This document shows positions 1 through 8,280 of a stretch of 64,000 bases of DNA, piece after piece. The notes below the pieces were generated by a model. The model ran no database searches and was not told where the DNA came from. It saw nothing but the letters and a program-made list of their open reading frames with translations. Source of the DNA: Prochlorococcus marinus str. MIT 0919 (GTDB lineage: Bacteria; Cyanobacteriota; Cyanobacteriia; PCC-6307; Cyanobiaceae); contig NZ_CP114779.1 of the NCBI RefSeq assembly GCF_027359375.1, positions 620,001 through 684,000 on the forward strand. Reading direction: 5' to 3'. How positions within the stretch are numbered: position 1 is the first letter of the stretch; the number at the start of each line of letters is the position of its first letter. A program made the translations under genes and the position numbers.

Positions 1-1308
1 AAAGAAATTTTCTATAAAACTAATAAAGAATTTACAACTAATAATATTGAAAGCCCATTAGTAGCTGAATATAAGAAAATTAAAACTATTATAATTGAAG
101 GTTTTGGCTCCTCGGTCCCAGACGCTGCTCAAAATGCTGCAAAAAATGCCTTAATGCAAGTAGTTGGATCTTTTGTTGATACAGAAACAATGCTAAAAAT
201 GCAAACCAAACTTAATAGTGGCATTAATTCTGAATCTAAAGTTGATTTTAAATTCCAATCTAATGAAGATTACAAGGAAGTAATAAGAGAATATTCTCAA
301 GGTTCTATAAAGTCCTTCCAGATTCTGGATACTAGAGTTGAGAATGAACTCTATGTTGTAAAAGCTAGAGTTGATATAAGGGTCGAAGATTTTAAAGCAT
401 ATGTAAAGAAATTAGCTTATGGTTCAAAAGATGTATCTATTAATTTATTTGCCAAAGCTGCTGCAGAGACAGATAATTTAGCATCTAAGTATGATTTACT
501 AATAAACAAAATTTTCAAGCCAGTTAGGAACGGTGAAGTATATAAAATTGAAATCGATCAGCCAATAAATTTAGTTGACTTCTGGTCTTCTGATTATTGT
601 AAAAAAAACCCTAGTTACTCTTACTGTAAAAGTAATGGAGCACTGTCTGGATGGAATACCAAAACAACATTCATATTTCCATTTCAAATTAAGTTGAAAA
701 AGAATTTCCAAGAAAATATCATAAATATACTTGATAATATTAGTGATCAAAAGAAAATAGCCTTTAGTGGAACAAGTCCAAATTTAAAATTAGCTCATAG
801 TAAAAATGATCACTTGCTTACAATATTTGATACGAATTTACCTCAAGCTAAGCAGACAATTTATCGCATTAATGATATTTATGAATACATGAGAGATAAA
901 TACAATGAGAAAGAGCTCTATAACTATTGGATATGGAATCTGCATAAAAATAGTGAACAATATAATAATGATGTGTCTTATTTTAATCCTATAAGAATCA
1001 AATTACTTGACTCTTATGGGAATGTCTTATATGCAAAGCAATACTCTGTTCATTCCAACTTACTACGCAATGTAGTTGATGAGTATAGGACAGGAACTAA
1101 TTTAGTTGAAGTCGGTTGGTATGGAGTAAAAACGTGTGATATTTGCTATGGATTGTATCAATATTTACCAAGATTTTCTCTTTGGGCTGGGGGTATAAAT
1201 CGTGAACAAGTTATTTTTACTAGTCGAAAATATCTTATGGCACTAGATATTAAGTTAGAGATGCTGAGAGAGCTTAAAAAAGTAGAAATTGATTTTGTTG
1301 ATAACTAA
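1..1308 (+). CDS. Envelope-type protein with FlgT-N/LPP20-like domain, 5' partial
   Basis: The reading frame is open from the first base of the window, so the true start lies upstream; an internal ATG at 154 would cut through a conserved-looking segment and is unlikely to be the start. The visible N-terminal part contains the pattern GFGSSVPDAAQNAAKNAL followed by VVGSFVDTET. This matches the 'G.G....dA..nA..nAL.qv.G..vds.t' signature of secreted FlgT-N/LPP20-type domains in bacterial envelope proteins. The rest is lysine/asparagine-rich, with several Cys near the middle and C-terminus (SSDYCKKNPSYSYCK; KTCDICYG) that could form disulfides in an exported protein. The signal peptide would be outside the window. 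Exact function is unknown. The next gene downstream also encodes a small secreted protein. Confidence 0.7.
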   Translation, partial: KEIFYKTNKEFTTNNIESPLVAEYKKIKTIIIEGFGSSVPDAAQNAAKNALMQVVGSFVDTETMLKMQTKLNSGINSESKVDFKFQSNEDYKEVIREYSQGSIKSFQILDTRVENELYVVKARVDIRVEDFKAYVKKLAYGSKDVSINLFAKAAAETDNLASKYDLLINKIFKPVRNGEVYKIEIDQPINLVDFWSSDYCKKNPSYSYCKSNGALSGWNTKTTFIFPFQIKLKKNFQENIINILDNISDQKKIAFSGTSPNLKLAHSKNDHLLTIFDTNLPQAKQTIYRINDIYEYMRDKYNEKELYNYWIWNLHKNSEQYNNDVSYFNPIRIKLLDSYGNVLYAKQYSVHSNLLRNVVDEYRTGTNLVEVGWYGVKTCDICYGLYQYLPRFSLWAGGINREQVIFTSRKYLMALDIKLEMLRELKKVEIDFVDN

Positions 1309-1447
1309 TAAAAATTAGCATACTTGTCTTTGTAGTTCTTTCAAAAGAAATTAACTTCTATTTTTTTATACAGTTAGAAAATTTACTGTCCCTCTTTATG
1401 CTAGTAGTATTGAATATATGTATTATCTATATATACAAGCTAATGTT

Positions 1448-1957
1448 ATGAAGGCCTTATCTGTCTTACTTACTTCACTATTGATAGCACCGTCTCAGGT
1501 ACAGGCATATGACGAGTACCAACCTGGCTTCTCCTCAGAGCGAAAATGTTTTAAAACTGAGTACAGAGAAGAATATATTCCTGGTTCAGAATCCTCGCCA
1601 GGTTACGTCAGATATTTTAAGGATGAAGTTTCTGTTCCTTGCATCTCCACTAATTGGAGAACTGTTAGAAGATACCAGAATTACAAACCCCATTGGAATA
1701 AAAGAACTAAAAGAGGTTATCTAATACATGGGAATCGATATTCTTCTGAGCCTCTTAAGAGAAATTATGGTTACCTAGTACCAAGGCAGGGCTATGCTCC
1801 AAGAAAAATTGCCAGTTCTTGTAATAGCCCAAACAAAACTACTGGGGGATTGATTGGTGGGGGTATTGCTGCTGCTCTATCCAAAAAAGATGCTTATGGA
1901 TGGTCTATCCCCCTAGGTGCAGTTCTTGGAATGGGCTTAACTAGTGCTGATTGTTGA
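1448..1957 (+). CDS. Small secreted protein with C-terminal glycine zipper, hypothetical
   Basis: About 169 aa from the ATG at 1448. The upstream ATG at 1418 would add ten residues before what looks like a clean signal peptide (MKALSVLLTSLLIAPSQVQA, cleavage after AQA-like VQA), so the internal start is preferred. The mature part is rich in Tyr, Arg and Lys with paired cysteines. It ends in a glycine-zipper-like stretch (TTGGLIGGGIAAALSKKDAYGWSIPLGAVLGMGL), typical of small outer-envelope or membrane-associated proteins in cyanobacteria. It probably resides in the periplasm or outer membrane. No enzymatic motif is visible and I do not recognise a named family. A shorter overlapping reading frame in +3 is a shadow. 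Confidence 0.6.
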   Translation: MKALSVLLTSLLIAPSQVQAYDEYQPGFSSERKCFKTEYREEYIPGSESSPGYVRYFKDEVSVPCISTNWRTVRRYQNYKPHWNKRTKRGYLIHGNRYSSEPLKRNYGYLVPRQGYAPRKIASSCNSPNKTTGGLIGGGIAAALSKKDAYGWSIPLGAVLGMGLTSADC

Positions 1958-2234
1958 ATATCAATTAGCTCAGAATTGAGGAATTAATAAAAGTTGATTT
2001 TTAAAAAGGCTTAATTTAACGCCTCTTCTTAATATGAGTCATGTAAAGGTTCGTATAATTAGCTACTACTAACAATAGCAAAAGGAAAGTGTTTAAATTC
2101 AATTTATTCAGTGATTTTGTCAGTCAATTATAAAGAGGCATAGCACTATCTCAAGCTTAGAGAAAAAAGGTTTTTGAACTTGCTATAAAAGGAGGTTACT
2201 AAACCAAGTCTCAATCTAAATATATACCTATCAA

Positions 2235-3164
2235 TTATTGTTTAGAAACTACAAAACTCATTACACCTCCGTCACCATATAGGATCTTTGCTATTGGGCT
2301 GTTATAGTCTTTATAAAAAGGTGCAACAATCTTACGAATATTTGAGAATTTGGGAGACTTGCTAACTCGATACGCTGAAGAGAATCCAGCCTCAGATAAC
2401 CTTTTAAGGTATTCACTCTCAGTGGATTGTCTATAAGATGGAGCCAAGAGTCTATCCTCTATCGTTAGCAGAAGATCTTGATCTATTAAATCTAATAATG
2501 AATCAAGAAATTGTTGGGAGCTAATATAAGACTGAGTTTGATCGTTAGGAATCTTATTTTTCATTTCAGTAATCAATATGCGAATATTTTCTAGATTTAG
2601 ATTGTTATCTATTAAATCTTTAAAAACCTCATTGTCACGATACACATCTCGCATGGTTTTCATTACGAAATCTCCAATTAATCCACCTGATCCTTCAACA
2701 GCAACAAAGAATTTACCTTTTGGAGCGAGCACTCTGTGGATTTCTGAGAGAGCTTTTTTTTCATCTCCAACATGATGGAGTACTCCTTGGCACAAAATGA
2801 AGTCAAAACTATTTTCAAGGAAAGGAAGGTCTGTAGCATTTGCAACTCTCGGCTCCCACTTTTCGCTTGAGAATTCATACTTCTTCAATAATTCAGAAGC
2901 AGGCTTAATAAAAGAATCATCAACATCAACTAAATTAACAAAAGCTGCGCCAAGATTGAGAAGGTTAACCGTGCCAGCTGCATTTGATCCGCAACCAATG
3001 TCTAAGCACTTTTTCCCTTGAAAATAGTTTTTTGGTACTTTTAGATACTCTTCACTAAGCAGACCTTGCATCCTTTGGCGACTTATCTCAGTAATGTTTT
3101 GCCTAATATGTATTTTGTGCATGACATTCCTTGTAATACTTGCAAGTTTGTCAGTGAAAGCCAA
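2235..3164 (-). CDS. Class I SAM-dependent methyltransferase
   Basis: The protein has the Rossmann methyltransferase motif I (DIGCGSNAAGT, about residues 55-65), an acidic residue ending motif II (VDVDDSF) and the motif IV/post-motif LCQGVLHHVGD typical of the Methyltransf_11 group. The C-terminal third has no recognisable domain and may determine substrate. The first codon used here is TTG at 3164, preceded on the reverse strand by AAGGAG about 13 bases upstream; an ATG at 3122 is an alternative that would still keep motif I. It stands alone between a small secreted protein gene and an AlpA-like remnant. The substrate cannot be read from the sequence; small-molecule or lipid/sugar methylation is likely from the family. 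Confidence 0.75.
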   Translation of the reverse strand: MAFTDKLASITRNVMHKIHIRQNITEISRQRMQGLLSEEYLKVPKNYFQGKKCLDIGCGSNAAGTVNLLNLGAAFVNLVDVDDSFIKPASELLKKYEFSSEKWEPRVANATDLPFLENSFDFILCQGVLHHVGDEKKALSEIHRVLAPKGKFFVAVEGSGGLIGDFVMKTMRDVYRDNEVFKDLIDNNLNLENIRILITEMKNKIPNDQTQSYISSQQFLDSLLDLIDQDLLLTIEDRLLAPSYRQSTESEYLKRLSEAGFSSAYRVSKSPKFSNIRKIVAPFYKDYNSPIAKILYGDGGVMSFVVSKQ

Positions 3165-3369
3165 TGTTATAAATAATCTCCTTGAACTTTACTACGCAGA
3201 GGTTGTCTGTCGACTTGGGCATACCTCAACGTATATGAGATGTCATGAAACAAGTTATACCAATTAATTTTGAATAATCTAACACTTAGCCTAACATCAC
3301 AATGACACTATATGAAACGTTCATAAGTAAAGAAAGCAGCGGTAAAACCTTGATTTGATTAGCTTTCTC

Positions 3370-3543
3370 TTATATCCAATTTTTAATATCTTTTTCCAAC
3401 ACAACCACTAAGTTTGAACCTATAGAAATCTGGCGAGGGAAAGTCTTGTCAACCATTTTTTGATAAACGGTTGCTCTGGATACCCCAGTGGGATGGACCA
3501 CCTCAGGCCAAAGGATAAAGCCTTGGGAAATTGTCGTGAACAT
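3370..3543 (-). CDS. AlpA-type helix-turn-helix (excisionase-like) protein
   Basis: About 57 aa from the ATG at 3543; a TTG at 3597 would extend it by 18 residues with no family resemblance. The segment LWPEVVHPTGVSRATVYQKM followed by FPRQISIGSNLVVVLEKDIKNWI fits the AlpA/MerR-like excisionase family: winged HTH recognition helix, 'FP..i..G', and a terminal 'I..WI'. The usual Trp of the wing ('v.W') is replaced by Val. Such proteins regulate excision of tRNA-integrated elements. It lies some 540 bases from tRNA-Ser(CGA), with no integrase or other mobile gene in between, so it looks like a leftover of an integrated element or a domesticated regulator. Confidence 0.6.
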   Translation of the reverse strand: MFTTISQGFILWPEVVHPTGVSRATVYQKMVDKTFPRQISIGSNLVVVLEKDIKNWI

Positions 3544-3645
3544 AGTGTTCAAAAGAGAAAGGACTCTCCTATTGCTATTGCAACCACACCCCTTCAAGAT
3601 TTTCTGTACTCATCCTACTGACCACTAAAAATGTAATTAATTAAC

Positions 3646-4056
3646 CTAAAAATGTGATATTTCAGGGATAGCCTCAACTCTTACGTGCACATATTTCTTA
3701 CGATTATGACATTTAGAAGTAGTAACCATCATTTTTAATTGTGAATCTAAAGTAGGCGTATCACTTATCTTTTTAGGATGAAAACATTCATCATCACTAC
3801 ATATTGATTCTATATATCTCAAAATTTCAACTCTAGCGATCGACTCTGCTTCAAATAATGATTTAACAAAATCCTCTTTTAAATCAGAATCAACTTTTAC
3901 CATTTGTGTTGAGACCAATTTATACTTACCATCGACCACTATTAAATCAAGACCAGTTTTTTTCATTGCCGAACTACAAGAGTCTAATGCTAAAACTTTT
4001 ATTGGAGTTAGGAAGGTCATGATTCCAATTAGTACGAGAGATAAACTTGGATACAT
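3646..4056 (-). CDS. Small secreted protein, hypothetical
   Basis: 136 aa with a clear N-terminal signal peptide (hydrophobic LSLVLIGIMTFLTPIKVLA, cleavage near ALA). The mature part has five cysteines and the segment DFVKSLFEAESIARVEILRYIES. That helix, with its alternating Ala/acid pattern, recalls the A/N-rich helix of LPP20-like domains and loosely resembles the first gene of this window. ATG at 4056 is the start; there is no obvious better alternative. It is located just downstream (on its strand) of tRNA-Ser(CGA) and its first codon is 25 bases from the tRNA 3' end. No function is recognised. Confidence 0.55.
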   Translation of the reverse strand: MYPSLSLVLIGIMTFLTPIKVLALDSCSSAMKKTGLDLIVVDGKYKLVSTQMVKVDSDLKEDFVKSLFEAESIARVEILRYIESICSDDECFHPKKISDTPTLDSQLKMMVTTSKCHNRKKYVHVRVEAIPEISHF

Positions 4057-4080
4057 GTAAAACTAAAAAAATTAAAAATG

Positions 4081-4165
4081 CGGAGAGGGTGGGATTCGAA
4101 CCCACGGACAATTGCTTGTCAAACGATTTCGAGTCGCTCGCTTTCGACCACTCAGCCACCTCTCC
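4081..4165 (-). tRNA. tRNA-Ser(CGA)
   Basis: Class II tRNA read on the reverse strand. The acceptor GGAGAGG/CCTCTCC pairs perfectly with discriminator G. The anticodon stem AGCGA/TCGTT encloses the loop CTCGAAA (anticodon CGA), and the long variable arm TGACAAGCAATTGTC forms its own hairpin. The T arm contains GTTCGAATC. There is no encoded CCA. The long variable arm plus CGA anticodon gives serine. Confidence 0.95.
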
Positions 4166-4254
4166 CGAATCCCGATTGTAATAGTCTTATATCATTAATG
4201 AAAAAGTTAATATATTTTTAAAATAAATTGTATTTAGAAAGAAAGATGAAAATA

Positions 4255-5283
4255 TTATTTCCATCCTGCTTGAGACATATATTTAATTGCTTTTGAATTA
4301 AAATCACCTAGTTGGTTAATTGAAACTTTATCAGGTGTAAATCTACCAAATATTTTTACTTCCTTAGACTCATTAAAGCCAATTAATGGATGCTCATATG
4401 TTGGCCCTGCTAAGCCTTTGCTTCCTGTCGGGGAAGCAAGAAACTCTAGTAATTGTATACCCTCTGATTTGTTCTGAGCATATTTAGCTAATCCACCAGC
4501 GCTAACATTGACATGAGCTGGGTCAGGTGTAATTACTCGAACTTTCTTTGCAAATTCAATATCTTTTTTCCCATTCACCCCTGCAAGCATACGTGCGACA
4601 TAATAATGATTGACAATTCCTATCCCGCATTTCCCCTGAGCTACGGCTCTAGTTATTCCTATATCGCCAGGGAAATATGGTTGAGAAACATTTGAAATCA
4701 TTCCTTTTAGCCATTTTTGAGTTTTAGCATCCCCATTGAGAACCAACTGATCTGCAACTAGCGACTGATTATATGGGCTATTCCTTTTACGCAAGCAAAC
4801 TAAACCTTTTAAAGAGGGGTCAGAAAGATCAGAGTAACTTTTAATCTTATTTATATCAACCAGATTAGGATTAGCAACTAAAACTCTTACTCTTCTAGTA
4901 AGAGCAAACCAACGGAATTTAGGGTCACGATATTTAGCGGGAACGCTTTCTTCCAACTTTACTGACCTGTAAGGTTGGAGTAATCCTTGCTTAGCTGCAT
5001 TGGTAATCCTTGCAGCATCTACCAATAAAATAACATCTGCATTTGAATTCTTCCCTTCTCTCTTAAGCCTTTCAATTAAGGAAATACCTGTAGCCTCTAT
5101 CAACCTGACTCGAATGCCAGTTTGTTCAGCAAATTTTTTAAATACCAGGCGGTCTGTATTGTAGTGGCGGCCAGAATAAACTCTAACTTCCTTAGATTCT
5201 GCATTTAGGCCAATAACAGATCCACTAGCAGCGAAAACAGTTGTAAGTATAAAAGAAGGAAGAAAACGTTCTAAGATTTTCAT
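4255..5283 (-). CDS. futA: Ferric iron ABC transporter periplasmic binding protein (FutA/IdiA-like)
   Basis: About 342 aa. The N-terminus after a hydrophobic export signal reads VRVYSGRHYNTDRLVFKKFAEQTGI, the hallmark of FutA/IdiA/FbpA ferric-binding proteins ('vYSgRhy..d..l...F...TGI'). Further family features are ADVILLVDAARI, QPYFPGDIGITRAVAQGKCGIGIVNHYY with the conserved tyrosine ligands, and LEFLASPTGSKGLAGPTYEHPL. It would bind Fe(III) in the periplasm and deliver it to a FutBC permease, which is not in this window. The ATG at 5283 gives the natural start; a TTG at 5301 only adds six residues. It is divergent from a PKHD-type dioxygenase across a 149-base promoter region holding a 16-base palindrome. 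Iron regulation is likely but no canonical Fur box is evident. Confidence 0.9.
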   Translation of the reverse strand: MKILERFLPSFILTTVFAASGSVIGLNAESKEVRVYSGRHYNTDRLVFKKFAEQTGIRVRLIEATGISLIERLKREGKNSNADVILLVDAARITNAAKQGLLQPYRSVKLEESVPAKYRDPKFRWFALTRRVRVLVANPNLVDINKIKSYSDLSDPSLKGLVCLRKRNSPYNQSLVADQLVLNGDAKTQKWLKGMISNVSQPYFPGDIGITRAVAQGKCGIGIVNHYYVARMLAGVNGKKDIEFAKKVRVITPDPAHVNVSAGGLAKYAQNKSEGIQLLEFLASPTGSKGLAGPTYEHPLIGFNESKEVKIFGRFTPDKVSINQLGDFNSKAIKYMSQAGWK

Positions 5284-5356
5284 TAATTGATTAAGAGACA
5301 AAAGATAGTTATAAATAGTTTATACAAATCGAAGTTTTTTTCATGTTAATCTTTTT

Positions 5357-5372
5357 ATACATATATATGTAT
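5357..5372. promoter_or_regulatory. 16-base perfect palindrome in the futA/PKHD divergent promoter
   Basis: ATACATATATATGTAT is exactly self-complementary over 16 bases and sits between the divergent futA and PKHD dioxygenase genes. It could be an operator or simply a low-complexity AT palindrome containing promoter elements. It does not match the classical 19-base Fur box. Confidence 0.3.
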
Positions 5373-5432
5373 TAATTGATCCTTGGTGCAATTATTTAAT
5401 ACTAAACATTTTCAAGGTTACTTATTGCTCAG

Positions 5433-6098
5433 ATGAATTATTTAATACATCAGCTCTTAAGCGATGAGATTACTGAATCTATTGTTAAAGGGGTTCTTGA
5501 AGAAAAAGCTTCCTGGGAAGATGGAAAAACAACCGCAGGTTCTCATGCAAAAGCAGTAAAAAACAACTTGCAACTAAATAAAAGCTCAATCTCAGCAGTA
5601 CAAAACAGTAAGAAAATTGTCCAAGCAATTACTTCAGATCAACTAGTTAAAAGTTTTTCTCTACCAAGAAAAGTTCATGGAGTGATGTTCACCCAATCAT
5701 CAGTTGGTCAAGGATATGGTAGTCATGTTGATAATCCTTACATGTCTACAGGTAGAAGTGACTTATCCTTTACTGTTTTTCTAAGTGAACCAGGTTCTTT
5801 CGAAGGGGGTGAGCTATGCATACAAACAATTAATGAAACAAAAGAAATTAAATTAAAAAAGGGCGAAATAATAATTTACCCAAGTACAAGTCTTCATTCT
5901 GTTAACACAGTAACAAAGGGGAAAAGATTAGTGTGCGTTGGTTGGATCCAAAGTTATGTATCTAATAATGATGACAGAAATTATCTATTTAGCTTAGATG
6001 CTGGCTCAAGAGGACTACTAGCAAAGTATGGAAGATCTAATGAACTAGATCTTGTATTTCAATCTTATAGCAATCTTTTAAGAAGACTTGGAGATTAA
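5433..6098 (+). CDS. PKHD-type 2-oxoglutarate/Fe(II) hydroxylase (PiuC/YbiX-like)
   Basis: 221 aa, the usual length of the PKHD-type hydroxylase family. The iron facial triad is visible as HVD (GSHVDNPYM, about residues 96-104) and the distal His in STSLHSVNTVTKGKRLVCVGW, with the Arg/Lys of the 2-oxoglutarate site following. The family couples O2 and 2-oxoglutarate to hydroxylation of an unknown substrate; in other bacteria (PiuC) it is linked to TonB-dependent iron uptake. Here it is divergent from futA and upstream of a porin gene, which agrees with an iron-related role. It is cytoplasmic, with no signal peptide. Confidence 0.85.
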   Translation: MNYLIHQLLSDEITESIVKGVLEEKASWEDGKTTAGSHAKAVKNNLQLNKSSISAVQNSKKIVQAITSDQLVKSFSLPRKVHGVMFTQSSVGQGYGSHVDNPYMSTGRSDLSFTVFLSEPGSFEGGELCIQTINETKEIKLKKGEIIIYPSTSLHSVNTVTKGKRLVCVGWIQSYVSNNDDRNYLFSLDAGSRGLLAKYGRSNELDLVFQSYSNLLRRLGD

Positions 6099-6187
6099 TT
6101 TGCAACCTTTTATACATCCATTCGTAACATAGGTGGTAATGTTTTAAGCTAATTAGCGGCAATATAATAAAAGTTTTCAACAAGGAT

Positions 6188-6427
6188 ATGGTCAAAAGGT
6201 CTCCAGTGGCAATATTTATGGCTGCTACAGCACTTATTGCTTCAGGTTCTTTGCAGGCAAATCTTGTAAATGCCGGTGAAAAAAGTTTAGGTGGATTAAA
6301 AGAATGGACTACAGATCAAGGCATTGATGAAGAAAGCAGCCTTGACAAGGAAGCAAAAGCAGCAAAAGAAAAGGCAAAAGAAGAAGACATCTGCATACCA
6401 ATAGGAGAAGGGGAAAATTGTTGGTAA
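6188..6427 (+). CDS. Small secreted hypothetical protein
   Basis: 79 aa. The N-terminus has a basic start (MVKRS), a hydrophobic core (VAIFMAATALIASGSLQA) and a probable signal-peptidase site near VNAG. The mature part is short, highly charged and alanine/lysine-rich (DKEAKAAKEKAKEEDICIP), with two cysteines near the C-terminus that could form one disulfide. It lies 89 bases after the PKHD gene and directly before a strong bidirectional terminator. No named family is recognised; a lineage-specific periplasmic peptide is the best description. Confidence 0.55.
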   Translation: MVKRSPVAIFMAATALIASGSLQANLVNAGEKSLGGLKEWTTDQGIDEESSLDKEAKAAKEKAKEEDICIPIGEGENCW

Positions 6428-6440
6428 TTTTTTTAACATA

Positions 6441-6475
6441 AAAAAAGGATGCCAAAATGGCATCCTTTTTTTTTT
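6441..6475. terminator. Strong bidirectional intrinsic terminator
   Basis: The stem GGATGCCA/TGGCATCC (6447-6454 with 6458-6465) has a 3-base AAA loop and is flanked by an A run before and a T run after, so it works for both converging genes (the small secreted protein on + and the porin on -). It is the only textbook Rho-independent terminator I found in the window. Confidence 0.95.
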
Positions 6476-6498
6476 AAGAAGTGATCTTTTTTTGAAGA

Positions 6499-8046
6499 TC
6501 AGAACTTAAAGGTTGTCTGTACTAAAGCACCGATAATGTTGTCATCGGAACCGTCATAAACTTCGCTTCCACCGAAGAGCGCAGGTGTAACTGTAATGCC
6601 ATCAGAAACTTTGTAGTCGTAATAAACTTCCCAAACAAAGTTGTCTTCTGCATCATCCTCACCTGTTGTTCCTTCATAGCTAGTAGCGTGCTGGCGTGAA
6701 CCAAATGCCAATCCAGCTCTGTTACCAGAGTTCATGAAGTCTTTCCACATAAGACCTGCCATCCAAGAAGCAGTTCTTTTGATTTCATTATTGTCAGGCT
6801 CATTTAAAGTCCTCCAATCAAAACCAAGCTGGAAAGCAGGGATAGCTCCAGTTTCAGCAGGTTTCCAGTAATAACGAAGAGCGTAGGCATCTTCGCCTTC
6901 ACCAGTTACATCATTACCTGCAGCTGTTGAATAATAATCAGACCAGTTTTTGCAGTTATCTGCTTCATCACAACCGTGATGAGCTACAGCGGCAATAATT
7001 TGCCATCTATGGTTACCGTAAGAAACCTGACCTAAAGTCTTACTTTCAGTATCTGTCAAGATACCGGCGTCCGCATCACTTCCACTAGAAGAAGCGTGGT
7101 TAAGACTTACAGTCCAACGCTTGTCTGTATAAGAATCTGTTGGCTGGGTCCAAGCAGCACCAAAACCTGGTGAAGTACTTGAGCCATAAGTAGCTCCATT
7201 ACCACCTAGAGCAAATTGCTTAAGAACTGGCTTGTAAATAGATGGCGCTGTAGCCAACATGTAGTAGTTCTCAATCTTAGGACCAGCCCAGTATTTAACT
7301 TCCCCATGGGTCCATTCATACCAAAGCTTATCTACTTCGATAATGTCGGAATTACCATTTGCAACTGCTAAATAAGTACCACCATCCTTATCGCCCCAAG
7401 GGTTTGAAGTACCCATGTTGCCGGTCATGAGTCTTGTGTAAAGACGATCAGTACCTGTAAAGCTTGAATTTAATTCAATTCTATAGCTGTATGTTCCGCT
7501 GATTTTGTCACCATGATCGACAGCTGCATCAGCATTTGAATCATAGTTAACTCCACCAACAACAAAAGCTGCTCTACCTTTTAACTTTGTAGTAGAGGCG
7601 AATTGGCCAGCACTAAGTTCATTAAGCTTGTACTCAAGACCATCTACTCTTCCTTTGAGAATGGCCATTTCAACGCCAAACTCTTCTGCCAAAAGCGAAG
7701 CATCAGAAGATACTCCCTCGGCATTTGCCATGAGACCATTTTCAAAGCATGCATTTACTAATGCTGCAGCCTCATAACGAGTTAAAGCCAAACCAGACTT
7801 AAGGTTTTGAGTGTAGGAATTGTCTACACAACCATAAGAATCGCTTAGATTTTGAAGTGCTGTATAAGCCCAATCTCCAGGAACAATATCTGAGAATTGT
7901 GAACTGGAAGGAGCCTTTAGCTTTTTAGCTGGTTTCGAAGCGTACTTTGATACATCAGTCATATTCACTTCAGCTGCATTAGCAGCCAAAGGAGCAACCA
8001 ATCCCAAAGCAGCAGGGATCACCAGCAACTGCTGGAATAATTTCAT
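6499..8046 (-). CDS. SLH-domain outer-membrane porin (Som/iron uptake porin family)
   Basis: About 515 aa. A signal peptide (MKLFQQLLVIPAALGLVAPLAANAA) is followed by an SLH-like domain (SQFSDIVPGDWAYTALQNLSD ... LTRYEAAALVNACF), a short coiled segment (LAEEFGVEMAILKGRVDGLEYKLNEL) and an OprB-like beta-barrel ending in ...VQTTFKF, a C-terminal aromatic typical of outer-membrane barrels. This is the cyanobacterial porin architecture: the SLH anchors to peptidoglycan-linked polymer and the barrel allows diffusion of small solutes, and homologs include the 'iron uptake porin' group. The start is ATG 8046, preceded by GTGAGGAAC (Shine-Dalgarno AGGA); an upstream GTG at 8058 overlaps that site. 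Proximity to futA suggests an iron context. Confidence 0.9.
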   Translation of the reverse strand: MKLFQQLLVIPAALGLVAPLAANAAEVNMTDVSKYASKPAKKLKAPSSSQFSDIVPGDWAYTALQNLSDSYGCVDNSYTQNLKSGLALTRYEAAALVNACFENGLMANAEGVSSDASLLAEEFGVEMAILKGRVDGLEYKLNELSAGQFASTTKLKGRAAFVVGGVNYDSNADAAVDHGDKISGTYSYRIELNSSFTGTDRLYTRLMTGNMGTSNPWGDKDGGTYLAVANGNSDIIEVDKLWYEWTHGEVKYWAGPKIENYYMLATAPSIYKPVLKQFALGGNGATYGSSTSPGFGAAWTQPTDSYTDKRWTVSLNHASSSGSDADAGILTDTESKTLGQVSYGNHRWQIIAAVAHHGCDEADNCKNWSDYYSTAAGNDVTGEGEDAYALRYYWKPAETGAIPAFQLGFDWRTLNEPDNNEIKRTASWMAGLMWKDFMNSGNRAGLAFGSRQHATSYEGTTGEDDAEDNFVWEVYYDYKVSDGITVTPALFGGSEVYDGSDDNIIGALVQTTFKF

Positions 8047-8280
8047 TGAGTTCCTCACACGGATGCCCAGAAAATGGGCACTTATACTATATATATATAC
8101 AAATCAAAGAAGGTTATCTTTGGAACATCCTCAAGTATCATTAATTACTTTTACTAATCGTGTAATTGCGTGATGTATAAAATTTTACATCTTCTTTCTT
8201 TTTACTTCTTCCATCCAGCGATGCCGAAGTGCTTTTAGCATAGTGAATTATCTCAATATTTTGATAGTTTCGATTTTTAC

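Noticed and set aside
1303-1316. Hairpin CTAAT-AAAA-ATTAG at the end of the first gene
   Set aside because: AT-only stem of five pairs with one G-C and no T tract; too weak to call a terminator.
1509-1724. Overlapping 71-codon frame in another + frame within the 1448-1957 gene
   Set aside because: Lacks a signal peptide or conserved features, while the overlapping frame has a clear export signal.
2004-2030. AAAAAGGC...GCCTCTTCTT as a possible terminator of the small secreted protein gene
   Set aside because: The stem is only four to five base pairs with a long loop and an interrupted T tract.
2188-2196. Perfect anti-16S Shine-Dalgarno complement AAAGGAGGT on the + strand
   Set aside because: No ATG, GTG or TTG occurs within the usual 4-15 bases downstream and no frame follows; it is probably chance.
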